Shown piece after piece: positions 24,836 through 33,476 of a stretch of DNA of 64,000 nt. Under the pieces are notes generated by a model that made no database searches, had not been told where the DNA came from, and saw only the letters and a program-made list of their open reading frames with translations. The translations under genes were made by a program, and so were the position numbers. Within the stretch, counting starts at the first letter, position 1; every line of letters begins with the position of its first letter. Origin of the DNA: JBMNGN01 sp050949865 (lineage in GTDB: Bacteria; Bacillota; Syntrophomonadia; Syntrophomonadales; Syntrophomonadaceae); contig JBMNGN010000004.1 in assembly GCA_050949865.1 (NCBI GenBank), forward strand, positions 578,523 through 642,522, given 5' to 3'.

Positions 24836-26100
24836 TGCTAGGATCTTTTCAGCAAGCATTTAAAGTAGGGGACCTCAAAAGAAAATTGCTGTTTACCCTC
24901 TTTATGCTCCTCGTGTTCAGGTTTGGAGCCCATATCCCGGTTCCTGGGATAACCCCCGAAGCGGTGGAGGAATTATTGAGAGGACAGCTGTTTGGTTTCT
25001 TTGATATAATTTCCGGTGGGGCATTTAAGCGTTTTAGTATTTTTGCTATGAGCATAACTCCTTATATTAACGCATCAATTATTATGCAGTTGCTGCAGGT
25101 TATTGTTCCGAAACTGGAAGAACTGTCTAAAGAGGGCGAGGAAGGCAAGAAGAAGATAGCCCAGTATATAAGGTATGGAACGGTTGTTTTGGCATTTATA
25201 CAGGCAATGGGTATGTCATTTGCATTGGACAAAAATAACGCTTTGACCAATCCTGGCATTGGTTCATATTTTATCATAGCTATATCCCTGACGGCTGGGA
25301 CTGCATTTCTCATGTGGATTGGCGAAATGATAACCGAAAGGGGAATTGGCAACGGAATATCATTGATTATATTTGCGGGAATTGTCTCCAGGCTTCCTTC
25401 CCAGATTTCGGGGGTGGGGCAGGAGCTTGCCGGAGGGATAATAGGCTATTTTAACATCTTCTTGTTTATAATAATTGCCTTGATAATTATTGCTGCTATA
25501 GTTGCAGTAAATGAAGGCCAAAGGAGGCTGCCTATCCAATATGCCAAAAGGGTAGTAGGGCGCAGGGTATATGGCGGCCAAAGTTCCTTTTTGCCTTTGA
25601 AAGTAAATGCCGGCGGAGTGATACCGATAATATTTGCCATGTCCTTGATGATGTTTCCGGCTACTATTGGTTCATTTATCGACCAGTCTTCAGGTTTTAA
25701 TCAGTTTTTAAACAACTATTTTCACTTTGGATCTATTGCTTATAATGTAATCTATGGATTATTAATCGTATTCTTTACCTATTTTTATGTAGCTATAATA
25801 TTTAATCCTATGGATGTTGCTGATAATGTTAAAAAATACGGAGGGTTTATTCCGGGAATAAGACCGGGTAGACCTACGGCGGAATATATTGATCGGGTGC
25901 TATCAAGGTTAACCATGGCGGGAGGAGTATTCCTGGCATTAATAGCTATACTGCCAAACTTTATCATCGGCCTTACTGGGATAACCAGTCTATGGTTCGG
26001 AGGCACTGCACTGTTGATTGTCGTTGGAGTTGCACTTGATACTATGAAACAGATTGAATCCCATTTGCTTTTACGCAGTTATGAAGGCTTTGTAAAGTAG
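24835..26100 (+). CDS. secY: Protein translocase subunit SecY
   Basis: This is the channel protein of the Sec translocon in the cytoplasmic membrane, with about ten membrane helices over 421 residues. Diagnostic pieces are FRFGAHIPVPGITPEAVEEL at the N-terminus, the plug region FDIISGGAFKRFSIFAM, GIGNGISLIIFAGIVSRLP and the C5 loop NPMDVADNVKKYGGFIPGIR. The start overlaps the rplO stop. It is followed by adk and map, the common Firmicutes order. Confidence 0.99.
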   Translation: MLGSFQQAFKVGDLKRKLLFTLFMLLVFRFGAHIPVPGITPEAVEELLRGQLFGFFDIISGGAFKRFSIFAMSITPYINASIIMQLLQVIVPKLEELSKEGEEGKKKIAQYIRYGTVVLAFIQAMGMSFALDKNNALTNPGIGSYFIIAISLTAGTAFLMWIGEMITERGIGNGISLIIFAGIVSRLPSQISGVGQELAGGIIGYFNIFLFIIIALIIIAAIVAVNEGQRRLPIQYAKRVVGRRVYGGQSSFLPLKVNAGGVIPIIFAMSLMMFPATIGSFIDQSSGFNQFLNNYFHFGSIAYNVIYGLLIVFFTYFYVAIIFNPMDVADNVKKYGGFIPGIRPGRPTAEYIDRVLSRLTMAGGVFLALIAILPNFIIGLTGITSLWFGGTALLIVVGVALDTMKQIESHLLLRSYEGFVK

Positions 26101-26113
26101 GAGATGATAGATT

Positions 26114-26761
26114 TTGAATATTATTCTTATGGGTCCTCCTGGTGCAGGTAAGGGTACTCAGGCTGGTATAATAACTAATCAATTCTCCATACCGCACATT
26201 TCTACCGGTGATATGTTCCGGGAAGCGGTTGCAAGGGGCAGTGGATTAGGGCTAGAGGCCCAGCAATATATGAACGAAGGGAAATTGGTGCCTGATGAAA
26301 TTACTATAGGTATCATTGAGGAAAGGATCACGAAGTCTGACTGTGAGAAAGGTTTTTTGCTTGATGGCTTTCCTAGAACCTTGGTTCAGGCAGAAGCCCT
26401 GGATAAGGCTTTAGCCGAACTTAACAAAAGAGTGGATGCGGCTATTAATATTTCGGTTCCCAATGATGTTCTGATAGAGCGTTTGTCAGGGAGGGTAAGC
26501 TGCAGTAATTGCAAGTCATTATACAACTTAAATTTTAATCCGCCCCGGGTTCCCGATAAATGTGATCAGTGTGGAGGGCAATTAGTGCAAAGGACAGATG
26601 ATGTTGGAGAAGTAGTCCGCAAGAGACTGGATGTTTATAATTCTCAGACCAGCCCGGTGCTGGAATATTATAAGAAAAAGGGCATTTTGTACAATTTAGA
26701 TGGGAACCGCAGCACAAGTGCGGTATTCGAAGATATTAAACAATATTTGGAGAACCTTTAA
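26114..26761 (+). CDS. adk: Adenylate kinase, zinc-containing lid
   Basis: The enzyme interconverts ATP + AMP and 2 ADP in the cytoplasm. It has 215 residues and starts at TTG (MNIILMGPPGAGKGTQ) behind GGAGATGA. The P-loop is at 7-15, STGDMFREAV and DGFPRTLVQAEAL are standard, and the lid carries Cys130, Cys133, Cys150 and Cys153, the structural zinc site of Gram-positive enzymes. The stop codon touches the map start without a gap. Confidence 0.98.
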   Translation: MNIILMGPPGAGKGTQAGIITNQFSIPHISTGDMFREAVARGSGLGLEAQQYMNEGKLVPDEITIGIIEERITKSDCEKGFLLDGFPRTLVQAEALDKALAELNKRVDAAINISVPNDVLIERLSGRVSCSNCKSLYNLNFNPPRVPDKCDQCGGQLVQRTDDVGEVVRKRLDVYNSQTSPVLEYYKKKGILYNLDGNRSTSAVFEDIKQYLENL

Positions 26762-27526
26762 ATGATAATTCTAAAATCAGCTAATGAAATTGCTAAAATG
26801 AGGGTTGCTGGGCAGATAGTAGCCAAAATACTAAGAATGCTGGAGAAAATGATCAGGCCTGGGATCACTACTGCGGAGCTGAATGCGGTGGCAGAAGAAG
26901 AATGCCTAAAGCACTCTGCCATCCCGGTTTTCAAGAATTACCCTAATCCCAAGGGTGGACGACCATTTCCAGGAGTTATTTGCGCTTCCGTTAATGAGGA
27001 AGTGGTCCATGGCATACCTAATAGCAGGAGTCTAGAAGAGGGAGATATCGTCAGTATTGACTTTGGGGTCCTAGTAGACGGATATGCCGGTGATTCAGCT
27101 ATAACTGTACCGGTGGGAGAGGTATCACCCGAGGTATTGAAGCTGCTAAAGGTTACAGAAGAATCGTTGTATAAAGGGATTCAACAGGCTAAATCCGGCA
27201 ATCGGTTGGGGGCGATATCCAATGCCATACAAACTCACGCAGAAAAACATGGATTTCAGGTAGTAAGGGAATTTGTGGGCCACGGAATTGGACGCCATAT
27301 GCACGAAGACCCAGCTGTTCCCAACTATGGTAGGCCAGATCGAGGGCCCAAGTTGAAGACAGGTATGACATTGGCCATTGAGCCAATGGTTAATATGGGT
27401 ACCTACCAGGTTTATACCAAACCAGACCAGTGGACAGTAGTTACCCTGGATGGCAGCTATTCAGCCCATTTTGAACACAGTATAGCTATCAGCGATAAAG
27501 GACCTGAAATCCTTACCTTGAGATAA
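26762..27526 (+). CDS. map: Methionine aminopeptidase, type I
   Basis: Removes the initiator methionine from new proteins. It has 254 residues. The two-metal site is complete: Asp100, Asp111, His174, Glu207 and Glu238, with His83 in VVHGIPNSR contacting substrate. The ATG directly abuts the adk stop. The length and the lack of an N-terminal zinc domain fit the simple bacterial type. Confidence 0.98.
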   Translation: MIILKSANEIAKMRVAGQIVAKILRMLEKMIRPGITTAELNAVAEEECLKHSAIPVFKNYPNPKGGRPFPGVICASVNEEVVHGIPNSRSLEEGDIVSIDFGVLVDGYAGDSAITVPVGEVSPEVLKLLKVTEESLYKGIQQAKSGNRLGAISNAIQTHAEKHGFQVVREFVGHGIGRHMHEDPAVPNYGRPDRGPKLKTGMTLAIEPMVNMGTYQVYTKPDQWTVVTLDGSYSAHFEHSIAISDKGPEILTLR

Positions 27527-27540
27527 GGGGGAGTTGCTAT

Positions 27541-27846
27541 ATCTTAGATAAAGACATAGGTAGAATTGTATACTCGAAATCTGGCCGGGATAAAGGCAAA
27601 ATGATGGTTATTGTTGGGGTGTTGAATTCCAGGTTTATATTATTGGCAGACGGGGATTTGCGCAAGATTGAAAACCCTAAGCTTAAAAATGTTAAGCATG
27701 TTGTGTATACCTCCATGGTCGCTGAGGATATAGTGGAGTGTTATAAACGAGGAGAAATTCCGAGCAATAATACTATCAGGAAAAACCTGAACAGGATTCA
27801 GGATGCCCAGAGACACAAAGGGGAAGGAGGTCTGGTAGATGGCTAA
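27541..27846 (+). CDS. KOW-domain RNA-binding protein (L14e/L6e/L27e-like), probable ATC start
   Basis: This is a small protein commonly encoded between map and infA in Clostridia. An ATG at 27601 would give only 81 residues and would cut off the KOW motif. The codons before it read LDKDIGRIVYSKSGRDKGK, which is the expected KOW N-terminus (compare SKAGRDKG in relatives), so translation should begin upstream. No ATG, GTG or TTG exists in that frame back to the TGA at 27505. ATC at 27541 lies 7 bases after AAGGGGGAG and gives a 101-residue protein starting (M)LDKDIG. The gene overlaps infA by 8 bases. Its function is unknown; an RNA or ribosome role is inferred from the fold. Confidence 0.75.
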   Translation: MLDKDIGRIVYSKSGRDKGKMMVIVGVLNSRFILLADGDLRKIENPKLKNVKHVVYTSMVAEDIVECYKRGEIPSNNTIRKNLNRIQDAQRHKGEGGLVDG

Positions 27847-28057
27847 AGATGATGTAATAGAGGTTGAGGGAATAGTTCTTGAACCGCTGCCAAATGCTAT
27901 GTTCAGAGTGGAATTGGAAAATGGACATAAAGTCCTTGCCCATATTTCTGGGAAAATGCGAATGAATTTTATAAGAATACTACCTGGAGATCGAGTTATG
28001 GTAGAACTATCACCTTATGACTTAAATCGCGGCCGAATTATATATCGTTTCAAATAG
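27839..28057 (+). CDS. infA: Translation initiation factor IF-1
   Basis: IF-1 blocks the A site during initiation. It has 72 residues forming a single S1/OB-fold domain (DDVIEVEGIVLEPLPNAMFR, NGHKVLAHISGKMRMNFIRI, RGRIIYRFK). The ATG lies 8 bases inside the KOW gene behind GGAAGGAGGT. Confidence 0.99.
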   Translation: MAKDDVIEVEGIVLEPLPNAMFRVELENGHKVLAHISGKMRMNFIRILPGDRVMVELSPYDLNRGRIIYRFK

Positions 28058-28093
28058 CAAAAGACCCTCAACGTAAGAAAAGGAGGTATAATC

Positions 28094-28207
28094 TTGAAGG
28101 TTAAGCCATCAGTTAAACCAATATGTGAGAAATGCAAAATTATCAGGCGTAAGGGCAAGGTAAGGGTAATCTGTGAAAACCCGAAACATAAACAGGTTCA
28201 AGGTTAA
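28094..28207 (+). CDS. rpmJ: 50S ribosomal protein L36 (zinc form)
   Basis: L36 is the smallest ribosomal protein, 37 residues, too short for a routine gene call. It starts at TTG behind AAAAGGAGGTATAATC and reads MKVKPSVKPICEKCKIIRRK, then ends VICENPKHKQVQG. Cys11, Cys14, Cys27 and His32 form the zinc ribbon. It sits between infA and rpsM, its standard place. Confidence 0.97.
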   Translation: MKVKPSVKPICEKCKIIRRKGKVRVICENPKHKQVQG

Positions 28208-28225
28208 ATTCTGGAGGTGAAAAAT

Positions 28226-28591
28226 TTGGCAAGAATTGCAGGGGTTGACTTACCCAAGGACAAAAGGGTTGAAATATCACTTACTTATATATATGGAATA
28301 GGAAGACCGAGCTCTCGCAAGATTCTGACTGAGGCAGGTATAAACTTTGATACCAGGGTTAAAGATTTAACTGAGGAAGAAGTTGCCAGGCTAAGGGAAA
28401 TTATTGAGAAAAACCATCATGTAGAAGGAGACCTTCGCCGCCAGGTAAGTCTGGATATTAAGCGGCTGATGGATCTTGGCTGTTATAGAGGATTACGACA
28501 TCGGCGTGGTTTGCCGGTAAGGGGCCAAAATACCAAAACTAATGCTCGTACGAGAAAAGGCCCGAAACGGGTTGCTGGCAAGAAAAGATAG
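28226..28591 (+). CDS. rpsM: 30S ribosomal protein S13
   Basis: S13 is a head protein that contacts P-site tRNA and bridges to L5. I use the TTG at 28226 (MARIAGVDLPKDKRVEIS, 121 residues), 6 bases after GGAGGTG. The in-frame GTG at 28217 overlaps the ribosome site itself. The basic tail TNARTRKGPKRVAGKKR is typical. Confidence 0.98.
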   Translation: MARIAGVDLPKDKRVEISLTYIYGIGRPSSRKILTEAGINFDTRVKDLTEEEVARLREIIEKNHHVEGDLRRQVSLDIKRLMDLGCYRGLRHRRGLPVRGQNTKTNARTRKGPKRVAGKKR

Positions 28592-28608
28592 GCAAGGAGG
28601 AAGAATAG

Positions 28609-29001
28609 GTGGCACGAAGAACAACCACAAGAGTTAAAAGGCGGGAAAAGAAAAATATTGAATACGGAATTGCCCATATTAAATCCACCTTTAACAATAC
28701 CATTGTTTCGATAACTGACAGGCATGGCAATGCATTGTCCTGGGCCAGTGCGGGAACAGTTGGCTTTAAGGGTTCAAGAAAGAGCACACCGTTTGCTGCT
28801 CAGCAAGCAGCGGAAACAGCAGCAAGATCCGCAATGGAGCATGGGCTAAAAGAGGTAGAGTGTTATGTTAAAGGGCCTGGCGCAGGGCGGGAAGCTGCTA
28901 TTCGGTCTCTACAGGCTGCAGGGCTTGAAGTAAGTGTAATTAAAGACGTAACTCCTATCCCTCACAATGGATGTAGGCCGCCAAAAAGAAGAAGAGTTTA
29001 A
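28609..29001 (+). CDS. rpsK: 30S ribosomal protein S11
   Basis: S11 sits on the platform near the mRNA exit. It has 130 residues and starts at GTG behind AAGGAGGAAGAATAG. GIAHIKSTFNNTIVSITDRH and the end TPIPHNGCRPPKRRRV are conserved. Confidence 0.99.
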   Translation: MARRTTTRVKRREKKNIEYGIAHIKSTFNNTIVSITDRHGNALSWASAGTVGFKGSRKSTPFAAQQAAETAARSAMEHGLKEVECYVKGPGAGREAAIRSLQAAGLEVSVIKDVTPIPHNGCRPPKRRRV

Positions 29002-29017
29002 GGAGGTTATGGTATAA

Positions 29018-29647
29018 GTGGGAAGGTATACTGATGCTGTTTGCCGCCAGTGCCGCAGAGAGGGGGAAAAGCTGTTTCTCAAAGGCGATCGGTGTTATTC
29101 GGAAAAGTGTTCTATTGAAAGAAGACCCTATGCGCCTGGTGCCCACGGACAGGGGAGAAGGCAAAAACCAACCGAATACGGTATTCAATTAAGGGAAAAG
29201 CAAAAGACCCGCCGGATATATGGTCTGCTTGAAAAGCAGTTTAATAATTATTTCAAGAAAGCTGATCGCCAAAAGGGGATTACTGGAGAAAACCTGCTGA
29301 TACTTTTGGAAAGAAGACTTGATAATGTGGTATACAGACTAGGGTTTGCTTCTTCCAGAAAAGAAGCGCGCCAGCTGGTGAATCATGGTCATTTTCTAAT
29401 AAACAACAAAAAGGCCAACATACCATCAATACTGGTGAAGGCAGGAGATACCATCTCAGTTCGGCCAAGCAGCAGGGAACTGGTCAAATTCCAGGAACTG
29501 AAGGAACAGGCTGCCTATAAAACTCCCCCGGAATGGTTGAGCCTTGATGTGGAAAACTTGACTGGAACGGTTCTGGCTTATCCCAGAAGGGATCAGATAG
29601 ATACTCTGGTCAACGAACAACTTATAGTTGAGCTATACTCTAGATAA
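29018..29647 (+). CDS. rpsD: 30S ribosomal protein S4 (zinc form)
   Basis: S4 nucleates 30S assembly and lines the mRNA entrance. It has 209 residues and starts at GTG behind TAAGGAGG. The N-terminus carries a zinc site (Cys9, Cys12, Cys26, Cys31) seen in many Firmicutes with the long S4 form. The S4 RNA-binding domain is RLDNVVYRLGFASSRKEARQ. It keeps the usual rpsM-rpsK-rpsD-rpoA order. Confidence 0.99.
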   Translation: MGRYTDAVCRQCRREGEKLFLKGDRCYSEKCSIERRPYAPGAHGQGRRQKPTEYGIQLREKQKTRRIYGLLEKQFNNYFKKADRQKGITGENLLILLERRLDNVVYRLGFASSRKEARQLVNHGHFLINNKKANIPSILVKAGDTISVRPSSRELVKFQELKEQAAYKTPPEWLSLDVENLTGTVLAYPRRDQIDTLVNEQLIVELYSR

Positions 29648-29678
29648 TACCTCTTACGAAAAGGAGGACGATATTTAA

Positions 29679-30629
29679 ATGCTAGAGATGGAAAAACCAC
29701 GCATAGAGTGTGTTAAAAAGGACACAGAAGCCAACTATGGTAAATTTATCATAGAACCTTTAGAAAGAGGATATGGCACCACCCTGGGAAATTCATTGCG
29801 CAGAGTATTGTTATCATCTCTGCCGGGAGCGGCAGTAACCTCCATCAAGATCGATGGAGTTTTACATGAGTTTTCTACTATACCAAATGTAGTTGAGGAT
29901 ACTACTGAGATAATACTCAATGTAAAAAAAATAGTGCTAAAATACGATGGCAATGAACGTAAAATCATAAGGCTGGAGCAGAGGGGCAGAAAGGATGTAA
30001 CTGCTGGTGACATCATCCCTGATAGCGAAGTACAGATTCTTAACCCGGATCTGCACATTGCAACACTGGACGAAGGTGCGGTGCTGGAAATGGAAATGAC
30101 CGTAGAACGCGGCCGAGGATATGTCAGTGCAGATCAACAGCCGTACAAGGATGAAGATATTGTAGGGTTAATACCCATTGATTCCATATATACCCCTGTT
30201 ACCAGGGTGAATTATACGGTTGATAATGCCAGGGTTGGTAAGAGAACTGATTATGACAGTCTTATTCTTGAAGTATGGACCAATGGCAGTATCAGCCCGG
30301 AGGAATCCATAAGCCTGTCGGCACAAATACTTATAGAATACCTGAAACTGTTTACTGAGATTGATGATACTTATGCCGAGGTTGAGATTTTGGTAGAAAA
30401 AGAAGAAGAGAAAAAGGATAAAGTCCTGGAGATGTCAATCGAAGAACTGGAGCTTTCAGTTCGGGCCTCCAATGGTTTGAAAAGGGCTAATATAAATACG
30501 GTTGGAGATTTGATTGAAAAAACCCGTGAGGAAATGAGCAAGATACGTAATTTGGGACAAAAATCCCTGGAAGAGATCGAAAGAAAGCTTAATGAACTTG
30601 GTTTAACCTTTAAGAAATCAGAAGATTAG
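29679..30629 (+). CDS. rpoA: DNA-directed RNA polymerase subunit alpha
   Basis: Alpha dimerises to begin polymerase assembly and its C-terminal domain touches UP elements and activators. It has 316 residues. The N-terminal domain has RGYGTTLGNSLRRVLLSSLP. A linker rich in Glu and Lys (about 240-250) joins the C-terminal domain (ELELSVRASNGLKRANINTV, IRNLGQKSLEEIERKLNELG). An AAAGGAGGACG site precedes the ATG. Confidence 0.99.
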   Translation: MLEMEKPRIECVKKDTEANYGKFIIEPLERGYGTTLGNSLRRVLLSSLPGAAVTSIKIDGVLHEFSTIPNVVEDTTEIILNVKKIVLKYDGNERKIIRLEQRGRKDVTAGDIIPDSEVQILNPDLHIATLDEGAVLEMEMTVERGRGYVSADQQPYKDEDIVGLIPIDSIYTPVTRVNYTVDNARVGKRTDYDSLILEVWTNGSISPEESISLSAQILIEYLKLFTEIDDTYAEVEILVEKEEEKKDKVLEMSIEELELSVRASNGLKRANINTVGDLIEKTREEMSKIRNLGQKSLEEIERKLNELGLTFKKSED

Positions 30630-30645
30630 GAAAGGAGAGTATCCG

Positions 30646-30984
30646 TTGAGTTACCGCAAACTCGGGTTTAGAAGTGATCAGAGAAAATCGATGCTCAGAA
30701 ACTCAGTAACCTCTTTGCTGGAGCACGAAAAAATAACTACTACTGAGGCCAGAGCAAAAGATATAAAACGAATTGCCGATAAGATAATTACCTTAGGTAA
30801 GAGGGGGGACTTACATTCTAGAAGATTGGCCAGTGGATATCTTCTAAAAGAATCAACGGTGAAAAAGGTGTTCTCAACTATAGCTGACCGGTATAAAGAC
30901 CGCCAGGGAGGCTATACCCGGATAATCAAAACCTCATACCGCAGGGGCGATGGGGCCCAAATGGTAATAATTGAATTAGTATAA
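30646..30984 (+). CDS. rplQ: 50S ribosomal protein L17
   Basis: L17 lies at the bottom of the 50S subunit near the tunnel exit. It has 112 residues and starts at TTG (MSYRKLGFRSDQRKSMLRN) behind GGAAAGGAGAG. MLRNSVTSLLEHEKITTTEA is diagnostic. It ends the alpha block; ecfA1 starts 4 bases later. Confidence 0.98.
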   Translation: MSYRKLGFRSDQRKSMLRNSVTSLLEHEKITTTEARAKDIKRIADKIITLGKRGDLHSRRLASGYLLKESTVKKVFSTIADRYKDRQGGYTRIIKTSYRRGDGAQMVIIELV

Positions 30985-30988
30985 AGCT

Positions 30989-31813
30989 ATGATCTGGGTA
31001 GAGGAAGCCTGTTTTGCTTATCCTGGAAAAAGTGATTTAGTATTAAAAAATATCAGTCTTAAAATACGGGAAAATGAGTTTGTTGCGATAGTTGGCAGGA
31101 ATGGTTCGGGTAAGTCAACCCTGGCCAGGCTGTTAAATGGGTCCCTAGTTCCAATTAGAGGAAAGGTTTGGGTTGACGATCTGGATACTGGTAAACCCCA
31201 GGATCGATACGAAATTAAGACCAAGGTGGGTTTATTATTACCATCGCCGGACAATCAGATGATTTCCAACCTGGTAGAAGAAGATGTTGCTTTTGGCCCC
31301 GAGAATCTTGGTTTGCCGCCACCGGAAATCAGAGTTCGGGTGAATGCTGCTCTTAGGACAGTTGCCATGGAGGACTTTGCCAAACATCCTCCCAGTCTTT
31401 TGTCCGGGGGGCAAAAACAAAGGGTGTGTATAGCCGGGATTCTGGCTATGAAGCCCAAATATATGGTTTTAGATGAACCTACCTCCATGTTGGATCCAGC
31501 TGGACGAAAAGAAGTTGTAAATACCCTGGTACAGCTAAATAAAAGGGAAAAAATCTCTTTGGTGTTTATTACTCATAATCTGCAAGATGTGATCAACTCG
31601 GATAGGATTATCGTAATGGATAAAGGGGAAATCGTCGCGGAGGGTTTAACCAGGGATATTATTGGTGAATGCAGATTGCTCAGAGCAGCAGGGGTAGAGC
31701 CTTTGGATATTACCGATTTAATCGAATCGGTCAACCAGTTTTGTGGAACTAAAATATCGAAGCACATAGTAAAAGTTGATGATTTGGTGAAGGTATTATG
31801 TCAATTCAAATAG
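30989..31813 (+). CDS. ecfA1: ECF transporter ATPase subunit EcfA1
   Basis: This is one of two ATPases of the energy-coupling factor module that powers vitamin or metal uptake through exchangeable S components. It has 274 residues with Walker A GRNGSGKST (36-44), signature LSGGQKQRV (about 138) and Walker B VLDEPTSMLD. The ribosome site is weak, so translation may be coupled to rplQ only 4 bases away. The 3' end overlaps ecfA2 by 16 bases. The S component is not encoded nearby, as is normal for group II ECF systems. Confidence 0.95.
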   Translation: MIWVEEACFAYPGKSDLVLKNISLKIRENEFVAIVGRNGSGKSTLARLLNGSLVPIRGKVWVDDLDTGKPQDRYEIKTKVGLLLPSPDNQMISNLVEEDVAFGPENLGLPPPEIRVRVNAALRTVAMEDFAKHPPSLLSGGQKQRVCIAGILAMKPKYMVLDEPTSMLDPAGRKEVVNTLVQLNKREKISLVFITHNLQDVINSDRIIVMDKGEIVAEGLTRDIIGECRLLRAAGVEPLDITDLIESVNQFCGTKISKHIVKVDDLVKVLCQFK

Positions 31814-32658
31814 AGGATGTCTCTTATATATACCTGGAGGGAACGCCATTTCAGCAAATGGCGTTAAATAATGTTTCTCTAACCATTGGTGATACTCAAA
31901 TAGTCGGGATAATGGGAAAAACCGGTTCGGGTAAATCTACCTTGCTGCAATTGTTAAACGGATTATTAAAGCCTGTATCAGGCCGGGTATTGATTGATGG
32001 AATGGATACCCGGGCTCTAAATAAAAAAGATCTAATCAAGCTGCGGCAAAAGGTTGGTCTGGTAATGCAGAATCCAGAGCAGCAGATTTTTGAAATAACC
32101 GTATTTAACGAAGTAGGATTTGGGCCTAAAAATGTGGGTTTAGATTATGCCGAGATTGAGCAGCGAGTAGAGGAGGCCCTATTAAGGGTAGGATTATCTT
32201 ATGGGGATTTTAAAAGCCGGCCTACCAATTCTTTAAGCAGTGGAGAAAAGAGAAGGGTGGCAATAGCAGGTATCCTGGCTTTAAGTCCTGACTACCTATT
32301 GCTGGATGAACCGACCGCAGGCCTGGATCTGGATGGGAAGGTTGGGCTTCTGCACTACCTGACCTACCTTAATAACCAAAAGGGAACCACCATAGTATTG
32401 GTATCTCATGATCTGGATTTCTTGCTGGAAATATGTCATAAAATTGTTATTCTGCACGAAGGTAAGATATGGGCGGAGTTGGACGGCGAAGCTGTAAACA
32501 CTGATTGGCTTGAGATAGAAAAGCTGGGATTTTCACTGCCGGATTACTTGAAACTTGCTTATATGCTGAAGGAGAAGCATTGGTTGAAGAGTATTATCTC
32601 TAAATCACGGCAACAGATTATACAGCAGGTGGTAGAGTCGGTTAATAACAGGTTATAA
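31798..32658 (+). CDS. ecfA2: ECF transporter ATPase subunit EcfA2
   Basis: This is the second ATPase of the ECF module, 286 residues, with Walker A GKTGSGKST (40-48), the variant signature LSSGEKRRV typical of EcfA2, and Walker B LLDEPTAGLD. It starts inside ecfA1 (16-base overlap), implying balanced synthesis of the heterodimer. EcfA1 and EcfA2 sit in the cytoplasm on the membrane subunit EcfT. Confidence 0.95.
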   Translation: MSIQIEDVSYIYLEGTPFQQMALNNVSLTIGDTQIVGIMGKTGSGKSTLLQLLNGLLKPVSGRVLIDGMDTRALNKKDLIKLRQKVGLVMQNPEQQIFEITVFNEVGFGPKNVGLDYAEIEQRVEEALLRVGLSYGDFKSRPTNSLSSGEKRRVAIAGILALSPDYLLLDEPTAGLDLDGKVGLLHYLTYLNNQKGTTIVLVSHDLDFLLEICHKIVILHEGKIWAELDGEAVNTDWLEIEKLGFSLPDYLKLAYMLKEKHWLKSIISKSRQQIIQQVVESVNNRL

Positions 32659-32672
32659 AGGAACTATCACAA

Positions 32673-33464
32673 ATGGTTACCAATATAAGCTTTGGGCAAT
32701 ATATACCAATTGAATCGCAAATTCACCAGTTAGATCCACGCACCAAGATCTTTATCACCCTTATATTATTAACTGCAGCGTTTAAGGCATCGTTTCTGGG
32801 ACTCGGGATCTTGTATATTCTAGGCCTGGCTTTAATTATTAAAAGCCGCATTGGGATGAGATACTATATTCAACAACTGAGACCTTTTCGTTTTATAATC
32901 GCCATCAGTATGTTACTACAGTGGACATTGACCAAGGGAAGTGTTTTGGCCAGGGTTGGCCCTATAGAGATAACTGCAGAAGGTGCTTGTGAGGCTGCTT
33001 TATTAGGAGCCCGGTTGGTTTTTATTCTGTTGACGGTGAGTATTAGCACCTTTACCACTACTCCTATGTCCACCATTGGCGGGTTGGAAAAACTGTTAAA
33101 GCCCTTGGGTAAAATAGGGTTTCCATTACATGAAATGGTTATGATAATGACTATTAGCCTCCGGTTTATTCCTTTGTTTTTTGAGGAGTCTAAACATATA
33201 ATAACTGCTCAAATGTGCCGGGGAGTAGACTACCGGGAAGGAAACCTGATAAAAAGGATAAAGAGACTAGTCTCTATCCTGGTTCCTTTATTCCATCTTT
33301 CTTTTCAAAGGGCTAACGATCTGGCCTTGGCCATGGAGTCGAGAGGTTACCGGGGTGGAGAGGGGAGGTCCCACCTGAACCAACTAAAAATGACCATGAC
33401 TGATTATTTGGTAATGGCAGTAGTAACGATTATTGCAGGGTTATTATTGATTCCTAATGGTTAG
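32673..33464 (+). CDS. ecfT: ECF transporter transmembrane subunit EcfT
   Basis: EcfT is the membrane scaffold joining the two ATPases to the substrate-binding S component. It has 263 residues, several hydrophobic helices (about 27-65, 105-125, 240-262) and the two coupling motifs with Arg-Gly: MCRGVDYREG and AMESRGYRGG. It follows ecfA2 by 14 bases and precedes truA, the classic Firmicutes order. Confidence 0.95.
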   Translation: MVTNISFGQYIPIESQIHQLDPRTKIFITLILLTAAFKASFLGLGILYILGLALIIKSRIGMRYYIQQLRPFRFIIAISMLLQWTLTKGSVLARVGPIEITAEGACEAALLGARLVFILLTVSISTFTTTPMSTIGGLEKLLKPLGKIGFPLHEMVMIMTISLRFIPLFFEESKHIITAQMCRGVDYREGNLIKRIKRLVSILVPLFHLSFQRANDLALAMESRGYRGGEGRSHLNQLKMTMTDYLVMAVVTIIAGLLLIPNG

Positions 33465-33476
33465 AGGGGATTTACA

